64,000 nucleotides of DNA. Origin: Adiantum capillus-veneris (lineage: Eukaryota > Streptophyta > Polypodiopsida > Polypodiales > Pteridaceae). The position numbers and the translations under genes were made by a program. The notes beneath the pieces were generated by a model, which saw only the letters and a list, made by a program, of their open reading frames with translations, made no database searches and was not told the origin of the DNA. This document shows positions 21,486-31,980 of the stretch, piece after piece. The stretch lies in contig CM043955.1 of the NCBI GenBank assembly GCA_014529385.2, forward strand, positions 134,860,108 through 134,924,107, written 5' to 3'. Numbering within the stretch: position 1 is the stretch's first letter; every line of letters starts with the position of its first letter.

Positions 21486-23236
21486 ATTGACTACTATAAG
21501 GGAATGTCAAAAATAACGAAGAGCTGTAACTCTATTGTAGGTACGGTAGCAATGAAATGCACTCAACTAATCCAAAAAAAGCAACCTGCAACAAGAAAAT
21601 GCTCTCAAAAAAGAAAAGAGCTCACCAGAACCTACAATGCTCATGCGAATCCACGCATAAAATCTATCGCAGTAGTGTAACCACAATGTGCTCCACAAAT
21701 GGCAATGATTCAAATCCCAAATGCCAAGTGTACGAGGCTCCTGTACAGTAAACCAAACTCCTGTATGGCTGTAAAATATGGCTGCAAATCAGTCCCAAAA
21801 TAGCCCCAAAATTCAGCTCTTAAACATCTGCATAAACAAGTCACAAACGTGTCCCAGATCAGCCTACAACTGAGCCATACATGGACACCTGCAAAGGCGA
21901 AACAATGGCTGAAAATTCAGCGCCTAAATAAGCCCTCAAACCTGCCTGTAAACTTATAAACCTGTAGCTGAAATCTGGTGAAAAACCTCGAGCCATTAGT
22001 GCTCGAATCCGGCTACCTAACTCGTAGCCACACAAGCATACATCATAATATTCACTCCTGTGAGTGTGCCAAGATAACTGTACGCCTGTCAAACCATGAG
22101 CTAATCACCAAGCCCACACTGTGAGGTATCGATGCATACACACGCACAAATTTCCCACTTACAGAGAACACCGCACGCAAATGCTGAGCCCGCAATCTCT
22201 ACCTGATCGCATAAATGATGCGCATAAAACTCCTGGGAAAATTTCGCCAAAGTTTCGACGCATAATGGCTATGAACATAAAATAACCATTGTCCTGCAAG
22301 CTCAATATAATGAGCAATCAATGCGCATCAAACTACACTCAACATACATGCATAAGCTCTGTAAACTTGTGACCAAAAAATTCTCACAAAGAGTACCACA
22401 GGTGACCATACAAGTCATCCACAACCAACCTCTGCACTTGCTCACAAGATCTACTACTCACCACATAAGCATACATAGAGCATTACCTGCTCAAAGACCA
22501 TGTATGCAAGCCACAACACTGCAGAAGAACCACTCAACTGCAACTGGAAACACCTATGGAGTACTAGACTCAACCTATACCTGGGAGTCAAACCCGATCT
22601 TGTAACACCTGATGTGTTTGCTACTTGCAGTGTGCACGGGTAAGCTGTCTGCCAACAAAGAAAACAATAGAGCCCAAAACTGTCCTGAAAAACAGTCTCT
22701 GTGTTTTTAATTTCAGAACCACTTGCACTCCGAATCAGAAAACAATTCCTTCCACAAAGTCGTAGAGCTTGAAGCCAGCTCCGTTTTGAACCAAAACGTT
22801 TTAGAATTGGAGCTTTGTAGCTCAAGTTATGAGCAAAACAGTAGAGTGCTGTCAAACTGCCAAAAATTGAACGACTTTCTTCTGTGCTTCTTTGAGCTCA
22901 TAGAAAGGCTCAAACTCACTTCCCACCTTGATGCGTGAGATGAATGCATCAATCTCACAACGCTTCCATGTCTATGGAAGCTCCAAGCTCCAATCTGTCG
23001 CCGATGTAGCCGTTGCAAAGCTTGCCGAGAAGAGGGAAAATGTTGTACACAGTGGGCTAATCTGTAGAGGAACTGTGGACTGATCTGTGAGCACTAGGAA
23101 GCTCCTGAGAGCTCTCTTGCAAGCCTCTGTATGGCTGCCCACAAGCCTCCTCTATTTATTTGCTCAGATCTGTGACCTCTCCGCCATAGCCGACGAGTTC
23201 ATCGCGAAGCCATCCATCTATGCTCTCACACTTGTC

Positions 23237-23248
23237 ACTCTGATACCA
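23237..23248 (-). other. Primer-binding site, tRNA-iMet
   Basis: Minus strand TGGTATCAGAGT, matching 11 of 12 bases of the usual plant copia primer site TGGTATCAGAGC. Confidence 0.8.
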
Positions 23249-23250
23249 AT

Positions 23251-23440
23251 TGAAGGGGATCGGAGAGCACCACAGATGGAGAGTGAGAGAGAGAAGGAGA
23301 CACACGACACACAGATATGGGTGGGGAGACTCAATGAGTGAGCAACCCCCTATACACTTATGCTATGTATAAGGTATACAAGCCAGTGGGCGCCCAGACT
23401 TTGGGCGGTCGGGCAAGGCACAGGCGCCTATACCCCAACA
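23251..23440 (-). repeat. 5' LTR of gag/protease element
   Basis: 190 bp, TGAAGGGG...CCCCAACA, two bases from the primer-binding site. Confidence 0.9.
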
Positions 23441-23445
23441 CAAAG

Positions 23446-23687
23446 AACCCTCATCAGGCTCTTTTAGAATTCCAAGTCTCTCTATCTCACGAAGTTCAAC
23501 ACCTACGCCCTGCTCACGTAATATAACGTGCACATACTGTTATAAACAAGGTCACTATTGTGAAGACTGTTGGAAACATGCTTTCGATAAGCAGAAAGAA
23601 CGAGAGCATCAATCCAACCTTGCGAAAGCGGAAAGGGAGGAGAATAATAGTGACACTGATGAACTAACTTCCACTTTGGTATTCTAA
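23446..23687 (+). pseudogene. Copia-like gag, zinc-knuckle end (gag-only element)
   Basis: Continuation of gag beyond the nested insertion: basic Ser/Pro-rich stretch, then a CCHC knuckle CTYCYKQGHYCEDC (about 23529-23570), a charged tail and a TAA at 23685-23687. The protein ends here; no protease frame follows before the polypurine tract. Confidence 0.75.
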
Positions 23688-23868
23688 AAAACTAAGCTTC
23701 TATATTGCTTCTTGATAGGTACACAAGCTTGGATAAAAGGTATGATTAAAAGGTGCGGCAGTCGTACAAAACAATCACAAAGGATCCAAAACAACGGCGT
23801 ACAAAAAGAAGAAGATAAAGCTACATGAGTTCTATTAAAGTGAATTTTTTAAAAAAATATTTCCCTTT

Positions 23869-23883
23869 AGAGGAGGGGGGGAA
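23869..23883 (+). other. Polypurine tract of gag-only element
   Basis: Purine run with a block of G (gaggagggggggaa) directly before the 3' LTR; primes plus-strand synthesis. Confidence 0.75.
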
Positions 23884-23993
23884 TGTTGTAATTCTATTGT
23901 AATAAAAGTGGCGAGCACCGAAACGCTACCGCCCCAAACTCTATAAGAAGAAATCTATACACACATAAAGTGTGCGCGATTGGATGTCAATGT

Positions 23994-24069
<76 letters not shown>

Positions 24070-24156
24070 GCAATCTCGAAGTGCTCCAATGCATTTAAAT
24101 TAAAGTTATCTCCCTACTCTAAACTATAACATTATCTCCCTACTCTAAATTACAAC
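23884..24156 (+). repeat. 3' LTR of gag-only element
   Basis: 273 bp, TGTTGTAA...TTACAACA, with an expanded (CT)n tract at 23999-24066. About 16 substitutions from the 5' LTR in the roughly 200 alignable bases (counted by eye). Confidence 0.9.
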
Positions 24157-24632
24157 ACAGACGGTGAGGAGTTGATGGCATAAAAGGAGGGAGAGATGCG
24201 TCCTGAGAGGAAATTGCTAGAGAGATTGAGGTGGTACAGGTGCGGGAGGGTAGTGAACTCCAAGGGGATTGTTCCATTGAAACGGTTGTCCTACAAATTG
24301 AGAGAGTTGAGGTAGAGGCAGTCCTGAAAGAAGGAGGGAGTGGGGCTAGAGAAGTTGTTGTGGGAGAGGTCGAGCTGATTGAGATAAGGAAAGCGGTGGC
24401 ATAAATCAGAAGGGAGACGACCGTAGAAGAAGCTGGAGGAGAGCTCTAGATCTTGAAGGCTGGTAGTGTTGCATTTGGAGAGGCCCACTGATGAGAAAGG
24501 CTCCCTTGCAAGTCCTACGTTCGATATTAGCGTGACACAAACCATATACACCACTAGCCGACCGCCCCAAGCCATGATTTTGAGAGCCCAATCACATGAC
24601 CCACTGTGACTGATATCGATGTTGATCCTCAT
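24157..24632 (-). pseudogene. RLK copy B, exon with signal peptide and LRRs
   Basis: N-terminal part of the kinase gene. The ATG at 24632 is the first start; an internal Met 18 codons later would place the signal peptide (MAWGGRLVVYMVCVTLIS) right at the N-terminus and may be the real start. LRR units follow (FPYLNQLDLSHNNF, LPHLYHLNLSSNFLSG). A TAG interrupts the frame after LNSLNL. The frame runs to 24162, where the gag-only LTR element is inserted, and continues at 14367 on the other side. Confidence 0.75.
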
Positions 24633-24676
24633 GACTAATTAAGTAGCACACCATCCACGCTGCAGCGACGACTGCA

Positions 24677-24688
24677 ATATTTAAATAC
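24677..24688 (-). promoter_or_regulatory. Possible TATA box of RLK copy B
   Basis: An AT-only motif (ATATTTAAATAC, near-palindromic) lies about 45 bp upstream of the 24632 start on the minus strand, a plausible core-promoter position. No other promoter element was recognised. Confidence 0.3.
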
Positions 24689-25163
24689 TAGCAGGGAGAA
24701 CAAGCATCGCTCCCTCACTTCTCCTACATAGGACTCAGTCGTAGCCTTGGTACTTGAAGTAGTTTGACTCTTTCATGAGCTCATTCAACAATCAAAATTG
24801 GTCTCTCTCTCATCCCTCCCTTTGTTCTACTGACACCTTTCTTCCTCTGATTTCTCCCCTGGCACCAAAACACGCTTTTAGAAACCAATGGAAAGAAAAA
24901 GGGGAGCATTTAAAATCTTCTGGTTATTGGTGAAAATTTTGGGAGTTTTGCACTAAAATCCTCCAAATGTAGCGAGTTTCCTTCAAGGTGACCCTCCAAA
25001 ACTGGCAAGAATTTCAAATTTTGTCCTTAAAAAATACACTAAAGGCCGGTTTTCTGTAAACATTGCTTGGTGTTGTTGAGAGTGCGATCATGTTCTTCTT
25101 ATCTCCCTTCCCAAGAAGACTCACGACTAACAAGTGGACCTGGACTCTAAGGCTAGACCATAT

Positions 25164-25167
<4 letters not shown>
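24689..25167. other. No gene seen
   Basis: Upstream flank of RLK copy B. No motif recognised. Confidence 0.5.
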
Positions 25168-25201
<34 letters not shown>

Positions 25202-25229
25202 GCCCCCCCCCCCCCCCCCCCCCCCCCCC
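25168..25229. repeat. (CT)n then poly-C
   Basis: (CT)n at 25168-25196, then TTTCTTG and a run of 27 C at 25203-25229. Confidence 0.95.
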
Positions 25230-26990
25230 TCTCAAGGATGCATTATTCATGTACAGCATTGTTCTAGCCTACCCATTGTACCCAATATGATTTGATCCTT
25301 TTAACCTCTCTCTAAATCCCTTGCTCCTCAAAGACTCTCTTTAATAAGGCAGCCACATAGAGTTGTTAAAGTATACGACCATACATCTTTAGCAAGCTAG
25401 ATATATCCCTTGCCGCATGCACACATGCTATACAACAACCAAAAGCATTTCATTTGCTTCCTCTTATGCGTCAACAAGTTTGTGCTCAGATATCCAACCA
25501 TGGGACACTTTCCACCAGGATCTAGCAGATGCACATTGAAGAGGTGTATCTTTGTTTTGGAGGATGGTTCAACTTGCACCCCCTAACTCACAAGTTCTAC
25601 AAAAGTCTTGCTGATCCTTGCTAGCTTAGCGAAGTCAAGTTTATGTGCATGCGTTCACAACAAGTTTTATACTTCTTCTCAACATTGGAAAAAGGACGCT
25701 TTTCTCACTTCTTTTTTTACTTCAAAGTGTAGAAAGTACGAGAAGTGTAAAAATAATTTTGATAGAAAAAGTGATCCTTTTCCATTTAAATCCTTTATCA
25801 TCTCAACGTAGTAATTTTATCAAAGTTGAGATATTTGCACATATCACTGTGCAACAAGAACTCCATATTTTTGCAAGTATGGATAATTTGTGTTGCTTTT
25901 AAGTTTGAATCTACTCATGTTGAAAAGTATATATGTGCCATATGCATGTAACTCACCATAACACATCTTTTTCACCTGGTAGATTTAACAATGTTACTTA
26001 TATTTTGATCTTAGAGGTGCATTCTTGATTATTTTGGAATAAATTATTTTTACTTCAACACCATGATTTTTTGCACAATTGTAGCTTCTAAACCATTCAA
26101 ATTTTGGCAACATGTCATAGATTCTCATCTTCTTGATTGCCTGCATTTACTGTAAACTGTTCATATGTTGAAAAATTTTCAATGCTTAGGCCATTGAAAA
26201 TTTTGTATGGTAAGAGAAATTCTCACATCCTCTCTTAAGAAGCGCTTTGCCTCTAGTGATAATTATTCCTACTTTGTAAAGATTTCACTTTTCCTAGCAA
26301 AAATATTTTATCTTTTGGACCATACAAAACTTCGCATCATGCATATGAGAAAATCTTTTCTTCTAAAGTAAGAAAAATATCAACTTCAATGTTCAATAAT
26401 TTCACAGTACATCTTTTAGCATTTAAATGATAGAATTTTTTTGTTATGATAATAGCTTTGGCTACACCGACCAACTCTGCATCTCTTGGCTCTGATGAAT
26501 TCTACTTGAATGCGATTTTGGCAGATCTCACTCAGCATGCTGAGTTGTAAAAGCTATACATTCTATTGTTGTAATCCTCCAAGCCAACTTTTTGTAATCA
26601 TTTTACATAATCAGCTCTGATATTAAACGCTTTTTCTCTTTTTCATTGTGGTTATAAATTCTATATAATAAGTATAAAATAAAAGTGATTGACAAGCATA
26701 CGACACAAAGTGACATGGCAAAAAGAGAGAGTCATTAGATATGGCCAACAAACTCAAGCTGATTACAAGTACATTGTACTAAAGGTGTTTTCAAACAATG
26801 TCATCACACAATGAAACACCGGAACCATGTCATCAACTTCTTCCATGTCTGAACATTCTGAAGCCACCTCCTACTCTAACTCACCGTCACTTTACACCTC
26901 AACAACAATTGCCTCATGCGTTTTCTTTATACCAAAACAATTATCAACTGCTCTCATCGCAATGTTGGTTGGAGCATGCAACAATCTCAT
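25230..26990. other. AT-rich stretch, no recognisable gene
   Basis: About 1.8 kb of AT-rich sequence with many stops in all frames. The ORFs at 25397-25579 (-) and 25608-25902 (+) show no motif that I recognise. It may be a decayed repeat. Confidence 0.5.
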
Positions 26991-26992
26991 AT

Positions 26993-27799
26993 TTAAAAAA
27001 AAAAAACAAGAGCCTTAGCTCGTTTTGATTTTAATCTATTTCTCTTCTTAGTGAGTAAGAAGTCAAATACAAACCAATTTCTCTTGCAGCTACCACTTGA
27101 AGCAGCAATCGATAATACTCTGACAGCTACATGTTGTAGTTCTATCTTTTCTCCACCATATTCTTTCCACCACATAGGTGCACTAACTTTTTTGGATGGC
27201 GTCAATGTGCCAAGGATCACCAAACTTACCAACCCTATTGGCATAGTCAATGCGTTGATGAGATGCATCTTTCTCCTCATCCAACCCTAAGAGTTTCATG
27301 CACGTAGCTTTGAAACCACGCATCACTTCTAAATTATAGGATTGTTCAGGGTTTAGCAACATTGATAACTTTTTTCACATTTCTGTAGAACACTGGAGAA
27401 TTGACGAGTTAATAAACCCTATATGATGTAGCTTGGTAGCTGGGATATTTGCTAAGCCATGACAGCAGACAATTCAGCCCTAGTTGGTTGCAGAATACCC
27501 CCTTTTTCAGCCCGTAAAAACGCAGCCAAAACATATCCAAAAGTAGGAACATATTCCAACACTGCACGTTTGAGCGTGCTTTCTATGTCATCTTTGACTT
27601 TGTCGACGTGCTCTTTGCGCATTTTATTATAATCTAACATCACAAATCCTTCTTTGGCGGTGCTCATCAATGCATCTTTGAAGATAGGGTTCCGCTCTAC
27701 ATTGAATGGAATACCACATGTGAAAAATGCATGCGTCCACTTCAAATGCAGCATGTATAACCATTGTTTATCAAAAGCTTGATGGAGTGTTTGATCCAT
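26993..27799 (-). pseudogene. hAT-like (DUF659/dimerisation) transposase remnant
   Basis: Two minus-strand pieces of a domesticated-type or degraded hAT transposase. The upstream piece (27799-27452) has WTHAFFTCGIPFNVERNP and YNKMRKEHVDKVKDDIE, resembling the DUF659 segment found in plant BED/hAT proteins. The downstream piece (27280-26993) has WWKEYGG, LQHVAVRVLSIAASSGSCKR and NRLKSKRAKALV, the C-terminal hAT dimerisation signature. The middle, with most catalytic residues, is missing or decayed. No terminal inverted repeats were found around it. Family call is from motif resemblance. Confidence 0.7.
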
Positions 27800-28543
27800 A
27801 GTTAACCCTCTTCCAATACCATCGGTACAATTTCTCTTTGAATTAGATGCATTACTAAATGAATCTAAGTCAAAAATGATGGTGTACCATGCACTTCACT
27901 TTGGAAACAAGCAATAAAGGAATTCTACTCTCTATTCTCAGTCTCCATCGGATTCCTCTCCTCATTCGTAACAAGTTCTTTTTCATCCATTGAATATGCT
28001 CTCCCCATAGTATAACCGCTTTTGCTTACCCCTTTACTTTTGCCCTCAAGGACAGCCTTTACTTTTCATACATAATCCGAAAATCTTTCATATATGTCTC
28101 ATGGAGACAAGGTACAAGGCCCAACATTGATACTTTGAACCAATGCTCTTTGATCCTCATAGCATTGCCACTGAGGACATGTGACAAGACTTGCACTTCA
28201 ATCGAGATGCAGTTCATCTTGGTACTATTTCATACACGTACATCCACTCATGACCATGAACCATGATTCACAAAAGAGATCTGTAAAAAATAGACAATCA
28301 TAATTTATAAATTAATCATTTTTATTAATCACACATGTAATATACAATTTATTAATTGATTATACCAAAAAATTGGAAGTACATATTCAATCGTATCCAA
28401 CAACAATTTTGCATTGTGTGCACATAACCAAAAAGAGAATATAATTCATTGTTTAGGTATTTGGAATAACTTTTGAATACTTTACACCTCAAATGATAAG
28501 AATTGTACCCCAAGCAATATTTTATTGCATCGGATCATCTTGA
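27800..28543. other. AT-rich, no recognisable gene
   Basis: No motif found; may hold the decayed N-terminal part of the hAT-like gene. Confidence 0.4.
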
Positions 28544-29174
28544 AGTGTGAGCATAATACTCTAACTCAACGCAATGGTCATTGGTTACCAACGATCAATT
28601 TTAGATTGTAGCTACATTATCATGATTTTTTACAAATCACATTAGTAAAAACAATTGTATTGATCATTGCATATCTTCCTGGAAGTGTGATCAACTACTC
28701 TAACACAACAAGGTGATAACATCATTGTAATAGAAGCACTTCTAGTGATACAAGATAAACATCAAATATAGCATAAAAACTTTATTTGAAAATATATCCG
28801 AAAGTGTGAGCTACTGCTTTAACACAACAAGGTGATAACATTATCATAGTTGAAGCATTTCTAATCGTACAAGATAAGCATCAAGTATAGTAAAAAAGAT
28901 TCAATTAAAAACTTCATCAACATCCTGTCACGTGTGAGTATATCACTCTAGCACAAAGACTCAGAGAAATTAATTCTTAATTCTTAAACCTTAATCTAAG
29001 TGAAATAATTGATTATCTCCAATGCGAGTAAACACTTTTACTCTAGCACAAAAGTAAATAATCACTATTTACGATACACACCCATCTTCAAGTGTGAGTA
29101 TATACTCCAACACAATGATAGATGGTTCTCGACCTAATTTTCTTCTCTTTAAGTGTGAAAAAACTCTAACACAG
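28544..29174. repeat. Array of seven imperfect palindromes (AGTGTGAG...CTCTAACACAA)
   Basis: Copies at 28544-28570, 28684-28710, 28803-28829, 28930-28957, 29022-29053, 29091-29115 and 29152-29174. Each has the form AGTGTGA, 5-12 variable bases, CTCTAACACA; its ends (TGTG..CACA) pair, and the copy at 29091 is nearly a full palindrome around GAGTATATACTC. Spacing falls from about 140 to about 60 bp. The second and third copies share about 100 bp of flanking sequence. Confidence 0.8.
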
Positions 29175-29365
29175 AAAGAGCAAGTTCTAATTTTTATTTT
29201 GATTCAAAACTATTCAATTAAAAACAAAAAAAACTATAAATCATAACATTAAAATATAAATTAATTTTAACTAAACAATATTTTATCTTTAGAGAGAAAA
29301 CAATCACTTTTATCAGACAGCTCAATGTTTGGTTGTGTGATGCTCTTGAGAGAGCTCCGGTGCTT

Positions 29366-29400
29366 GTATATATATACCGATTTCTTTGATCAAAGAAATC
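29366..29400 (+). promoter_or_regulatory. TATA box followed by perfect 22-bp palindrome
   Basis: TGTATATATATACC (29365-29378) is followed at 29379-29400 by GATTTCTTTGA and its exact reverse complement. It lies downstream of the palindrome array and about 180 bp upstream of a gag ORF, so it could be the core promoter of an LTR-like or leader region. Function is inferred. Confidence 0.4.
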
Positions 29401-29577
29401 TTCGATTGAAGTATAGGAAAACAGTACAGAGAATCGGATTCAGTGATGTGTCATCATATAATACGAACGTTTTATACCCCCTAATGTATTATACGGGCAT
29501 TAAACGCGTATACTACGTTTCACGTTTAACATATAATTAGCACACTCTTAACTCAACAAGCTCCCGACTAGGCAGTC

Positions 29578-30319
29578 ATGGAGGAGCTGACTAGTGTTCT
29601 GGCTAAGGTGAATATAAAGCTTTCGACTTTCAAAGGACTCTCCATAGAGGATGCATACAACCATGCTAGGAGATTTGTCTTCCATTGTAGGGGTCGTGGT
29701 TTGAACAGAGAAGATGCCTACCTCGTGCTCTTCGCGTCAACCTTGGACGGTTCAACCGATAAATGGTACAGTCAATTTGCTAAGAACCACTTTACTACTT
29801 GGGAAGCACTAAGGCAACAATTTTATGAAGCTTTCAAACCAAGTGACTTCCAAGAGAGAGGTTTTGGATGTGTTGGCAAACCTAGTGCTCCAGCTAAATG
29901 AGACTTTTGTAGAACTCATGACAAGAACAAAGTCTCTTGTCGCCAAGCTCCCCCAACAACCATGAGAATTCATGGTCAAGAAGTGGATAGAGAAGGATCT
30001 TCCCAAGACTTCTCAACAAAAACTCTGAGAGACTCTTTGACCTGAAGCCACTTTGGAGGAGTTTGTCGGTGCTGCTACTAGGATAGAAGGGGCAAGGAAG
30101 ATATTGAACGACCCTCCTCAGGTAGAGACCGCAATAATCTTCAAAAATCCATTTGACCTCTTGACTTCTTTATGCAGGGAACTAGAAGCATTGAAGTTAC
30201 GTCCTGCTCTTCAAGAGGAGAGATCCTTCTTTCCTCGACAGGAGAAGCCTCCACATCAAGAGACGTTGGACCAAATCAAGCGAGAGCTAGAAGAGCTCAT
30301 GACTCAACAAGAGTCTTAA
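29578..30319 (+). pseudogene. Gypsy-like gag capsid region
   Basis: Starts MEELTSVLAKVNIKLSTFKG and continues YNHARRFVFHCRGRGLNRED and LDGSTDKWYSQFAKNHFTTW, a retrotrans_gag fold. The frame shifts near 29850; the 30053-30319 ORF carries the capsid C-terminus (FVGAATRIEGARKI and the coiled QIKRELEELMTQQES). Aligns throughout with the minus-strand copy at 50155-51002. Confidence 0.8.
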
Positions 30320-30323
30320 GGTT

Positions 30324-30955
30324 GTGGTCTGGTGTAGCTCATGTCGCTCTCCAGACCACTCCCCACATGAATGCCCCCTTCGGGCTTATTTCCACTTCTG
30401 TGAAAAGTCTAGACATGAGGACAACGATTGCGGAAAATACAACAATGTCTTGCTCCTAATCTTCAACAAGGGCTGTCACCTGCATCCAACATGGTTTCCC
30501 CCTATGGCCATCCAAACTACATGCCATCCTTGCTGAATACACCCCCCATACAAGGTATGGAGAGCAATTTTTCATCTCAAAAACTTTTATCATGCTAATG
30601 CTCCCTTAGCCACTCAAAGTTTCTACACCTCATCCTCCACCTCCATGTAGTAGGAGCAAAGACTGCCTCGTTCTTCGACTCACCCATAAAATGGTCCATT
30701 TTGTGCTATAGATGCGGAGAATATGGGCATTACCAAAGCAAATGTACTCTGCCAGAAGAGTGTCCTCCTTGCCAACATTGCCCCGAGGCTCAGAATCACT
30801 ATAATAAGGACTGTCCAAAACAACGCGCATCTACGTCCTCGAGCCAACCTGAATTCACCTTTCCCAAAATTAATTTGATAGCAGTTAGCACCATCCTTCA
30901 ACTGTCACCTTCTACTCATGTGGTGGTCCCTAATGACAAGTTCAGGCAGGTATAG
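30324..30955 (+). pseudogene. Gag nucleocapsid with four CCHC-type knuckles
   Basis: Knuckles in order: CSSCRSPDHSPHEC, FHFCEKSRHEDNDC (first Cys lost), CYRCGEYGHYQSKC at 30701, and CQHCPEAQNHYNKDC. The frame is broken between the second and third. Four knuckles is more than the one or two usual for plant gypsy gag. Confidence 0.75.
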
Positions 30956-31261
30956 GAGCCCATTGGTGTCCTCACTTGGGGGCCTCCTTGGGTCTTAGAC
31001 TTCCAACAAGTTTCACTCTTCCAACCACTATCCCAGCAGTGGATACCCCACTTTGAGTTGTCGACAAGAAATCCCCTAGTGCCAAGCAAGGATCCAAATC
31101 TCTGCTCTCCGATATTGATGAAGCTTTCTTGGAAGCAATAGTCGACCTACAGCAGATCAAGGTACCAGAGAAACCACAAGTAGAAAAAGAAAGGCTTACA
31201 TCAGAGACTATCTTGAAGAACATCTCCAAACAAGTGTCGCTCTATGGCATGTTGCGGCTAG

Positions 31262-31579
31262 ATGCGAGTTTTCAAAGTGCCGTTATTTAATTGCTTTGTC
31301 CTCAGAGTAGGTCCTCTTAGCGGACACCTTAGAGAGCAACCATCTAAGTCCTATATGATATCCTATCCCTTTGCTCCCCTCTCTTATTATAGAAGCCCTC
31401 GTCGTACCGTCTTCATTTTGGGGTGGCAATTATCAACAAGAGTAATAGTGGATGGTGGATTTGGCATCAACTTGATGCCTGAGTTCACTATGTTGGCTTT
31501 AGATTTGCAGCATACCCGACCTGCTCTTGAGGCTGATGACTCAAATGATGCCACAATACGAGCCTATGGCATGCACTGA
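31262..31579 (+). pseudogene. Aspartic protease of gag-protease element
   Basis: SYMISYPFAPLSYYRSPRRT then VIVDGGFGINLMPEFTMLAL. The active site reads DGG, as in the sister copy (DGGSGINLMPE). The C-terminal half is deleted or out of frame, so it is broken. Confidence 0.75.
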
Positions 31580-31694
31580 TGATTTTGGAAGGGGTTGCTT
31601 TATCAACCTTGTGAAAAATGGTACATGTCACTTATCCTCCTAGTGAGAATATGCATTAGAGGCTACTTTTGTAAGGGCCACAAAGAGCATGTCC

Positions 31695-31945
31695 CTTTCA
31701 ATTGAAGTGTATACCCTCTCCCCCTACCCACCCCCTAGGCCAAGCCCCCTCGCTTTATCCTCTCCACCTTGCCCCTACTCACCCCCTAAACCACCCTCTC
31801 CCCTCGCCCCACACCACCCCTTCCCCTCACCCCTACCCTCCTCCTCTCATCCCTCCCCATCCTCCACTCCTCGCTCCTCACTACCCCCCCTCGGCCTCGC
31901 CCCCACCCCCAACCCCTCACCTCCCCCTCTACACTCACCCCTAGG

Positions 31946-31980
<35 letters not shown>

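Larger units (their letters stand above)
15749..23440 (-). mobile_element. Gag/protease LTR element without pol, middle of nest
   Basis: LTRs 15749-15925 and 23251-23440 start TGAAGGG and end CCCCAACA. Target duplication CAAAG is at 15744-15748 and 23441-23445. Minus orientation: iMet primer site at 23237-23248 and a polypurine tract at about 15926-15938 beside the 3' LTR. Without the nested copia element it is about 3.75 kb. It encodes a CCHC knuckle, a retroviral-type protease region and a long C-terminal extension with no resemblance to integrase or RT. The 21.5-23.2 kb part (leader and gag N-terminus) shows no gag motif that I recognise. It must use pol proteins from elsewhere. Confidence 0.9.
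14368..24156 (+). mobile_element. Gag-only LTR retrotransposon (TR-GAG-like), outermost of nest
   Basis: LTRs 14368-14641 and 23884-24156 begin TGTTGTAA and end TTACAACA or a one-base variant. The 5-bp target duplication CAGAC is at 14363-14367 and 24157-24161. The + orientation is set by a polypurine tract at 23869-23883 and by the gag frame. Without the nested insertion the element is about 2.1 kb and codes only for a copia-like gag with one zinc knuckle; no protease, integrase or RT. It matches the published TR-GAG class (terminal-repeat elements with only gag). No canonical iMet primer site is seen after the 5' LTR. It sits in the RLK exon. Confidence 0.9.
6080..24632 (-). pseudogene. LRR receptor-like kinase pseudogene (copy B), split by LINE and LTR nest
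   Basis: One minus-strand receptor kinase gene spread over 18.5 kb. N-terminal exon 24632-24157: hydrophobic signal-like segment (LVVYMVCVTLISNVGLA), then short LRRs (LDLSHNNF, LNLSSNFL), with an in-frame stop near 24288. It resumes at 14367 with the LRR-end motif GLCGPP, a juxtamembrane segment (LSWKSLQQATSAF), the ATP-binding lysine in IAIKVLQ, a non-RD catalytic loop (HGDLKPGN), and ADFGLGRMV near 13480. After an intron (about 13375-13170), subdomain IX (FSFGVIMLEVL) and the C-lobe run to 12828. An L1 LINE separates the last 20-odd codons, which end at the stop at 6080-6082. Frameshifts, a 29-bp tandem duplication and two large insertions make it a pseudogene. Once membrane-anchored signalling was its likely role; the ligand is unknown. 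Confidence 0.85.

Noticed and set aside
25397-26560. Copia integrase or RT traces in the AT-rich block
   Set aside because: Only isolated residues fit; no motif order.
28264-29552. Solo LTR ending in CTCAACA before the gag at 29578
   Set aside because: A CA end and promoter-like features fit, but I found no TG start with a matching 5-bp duplication.
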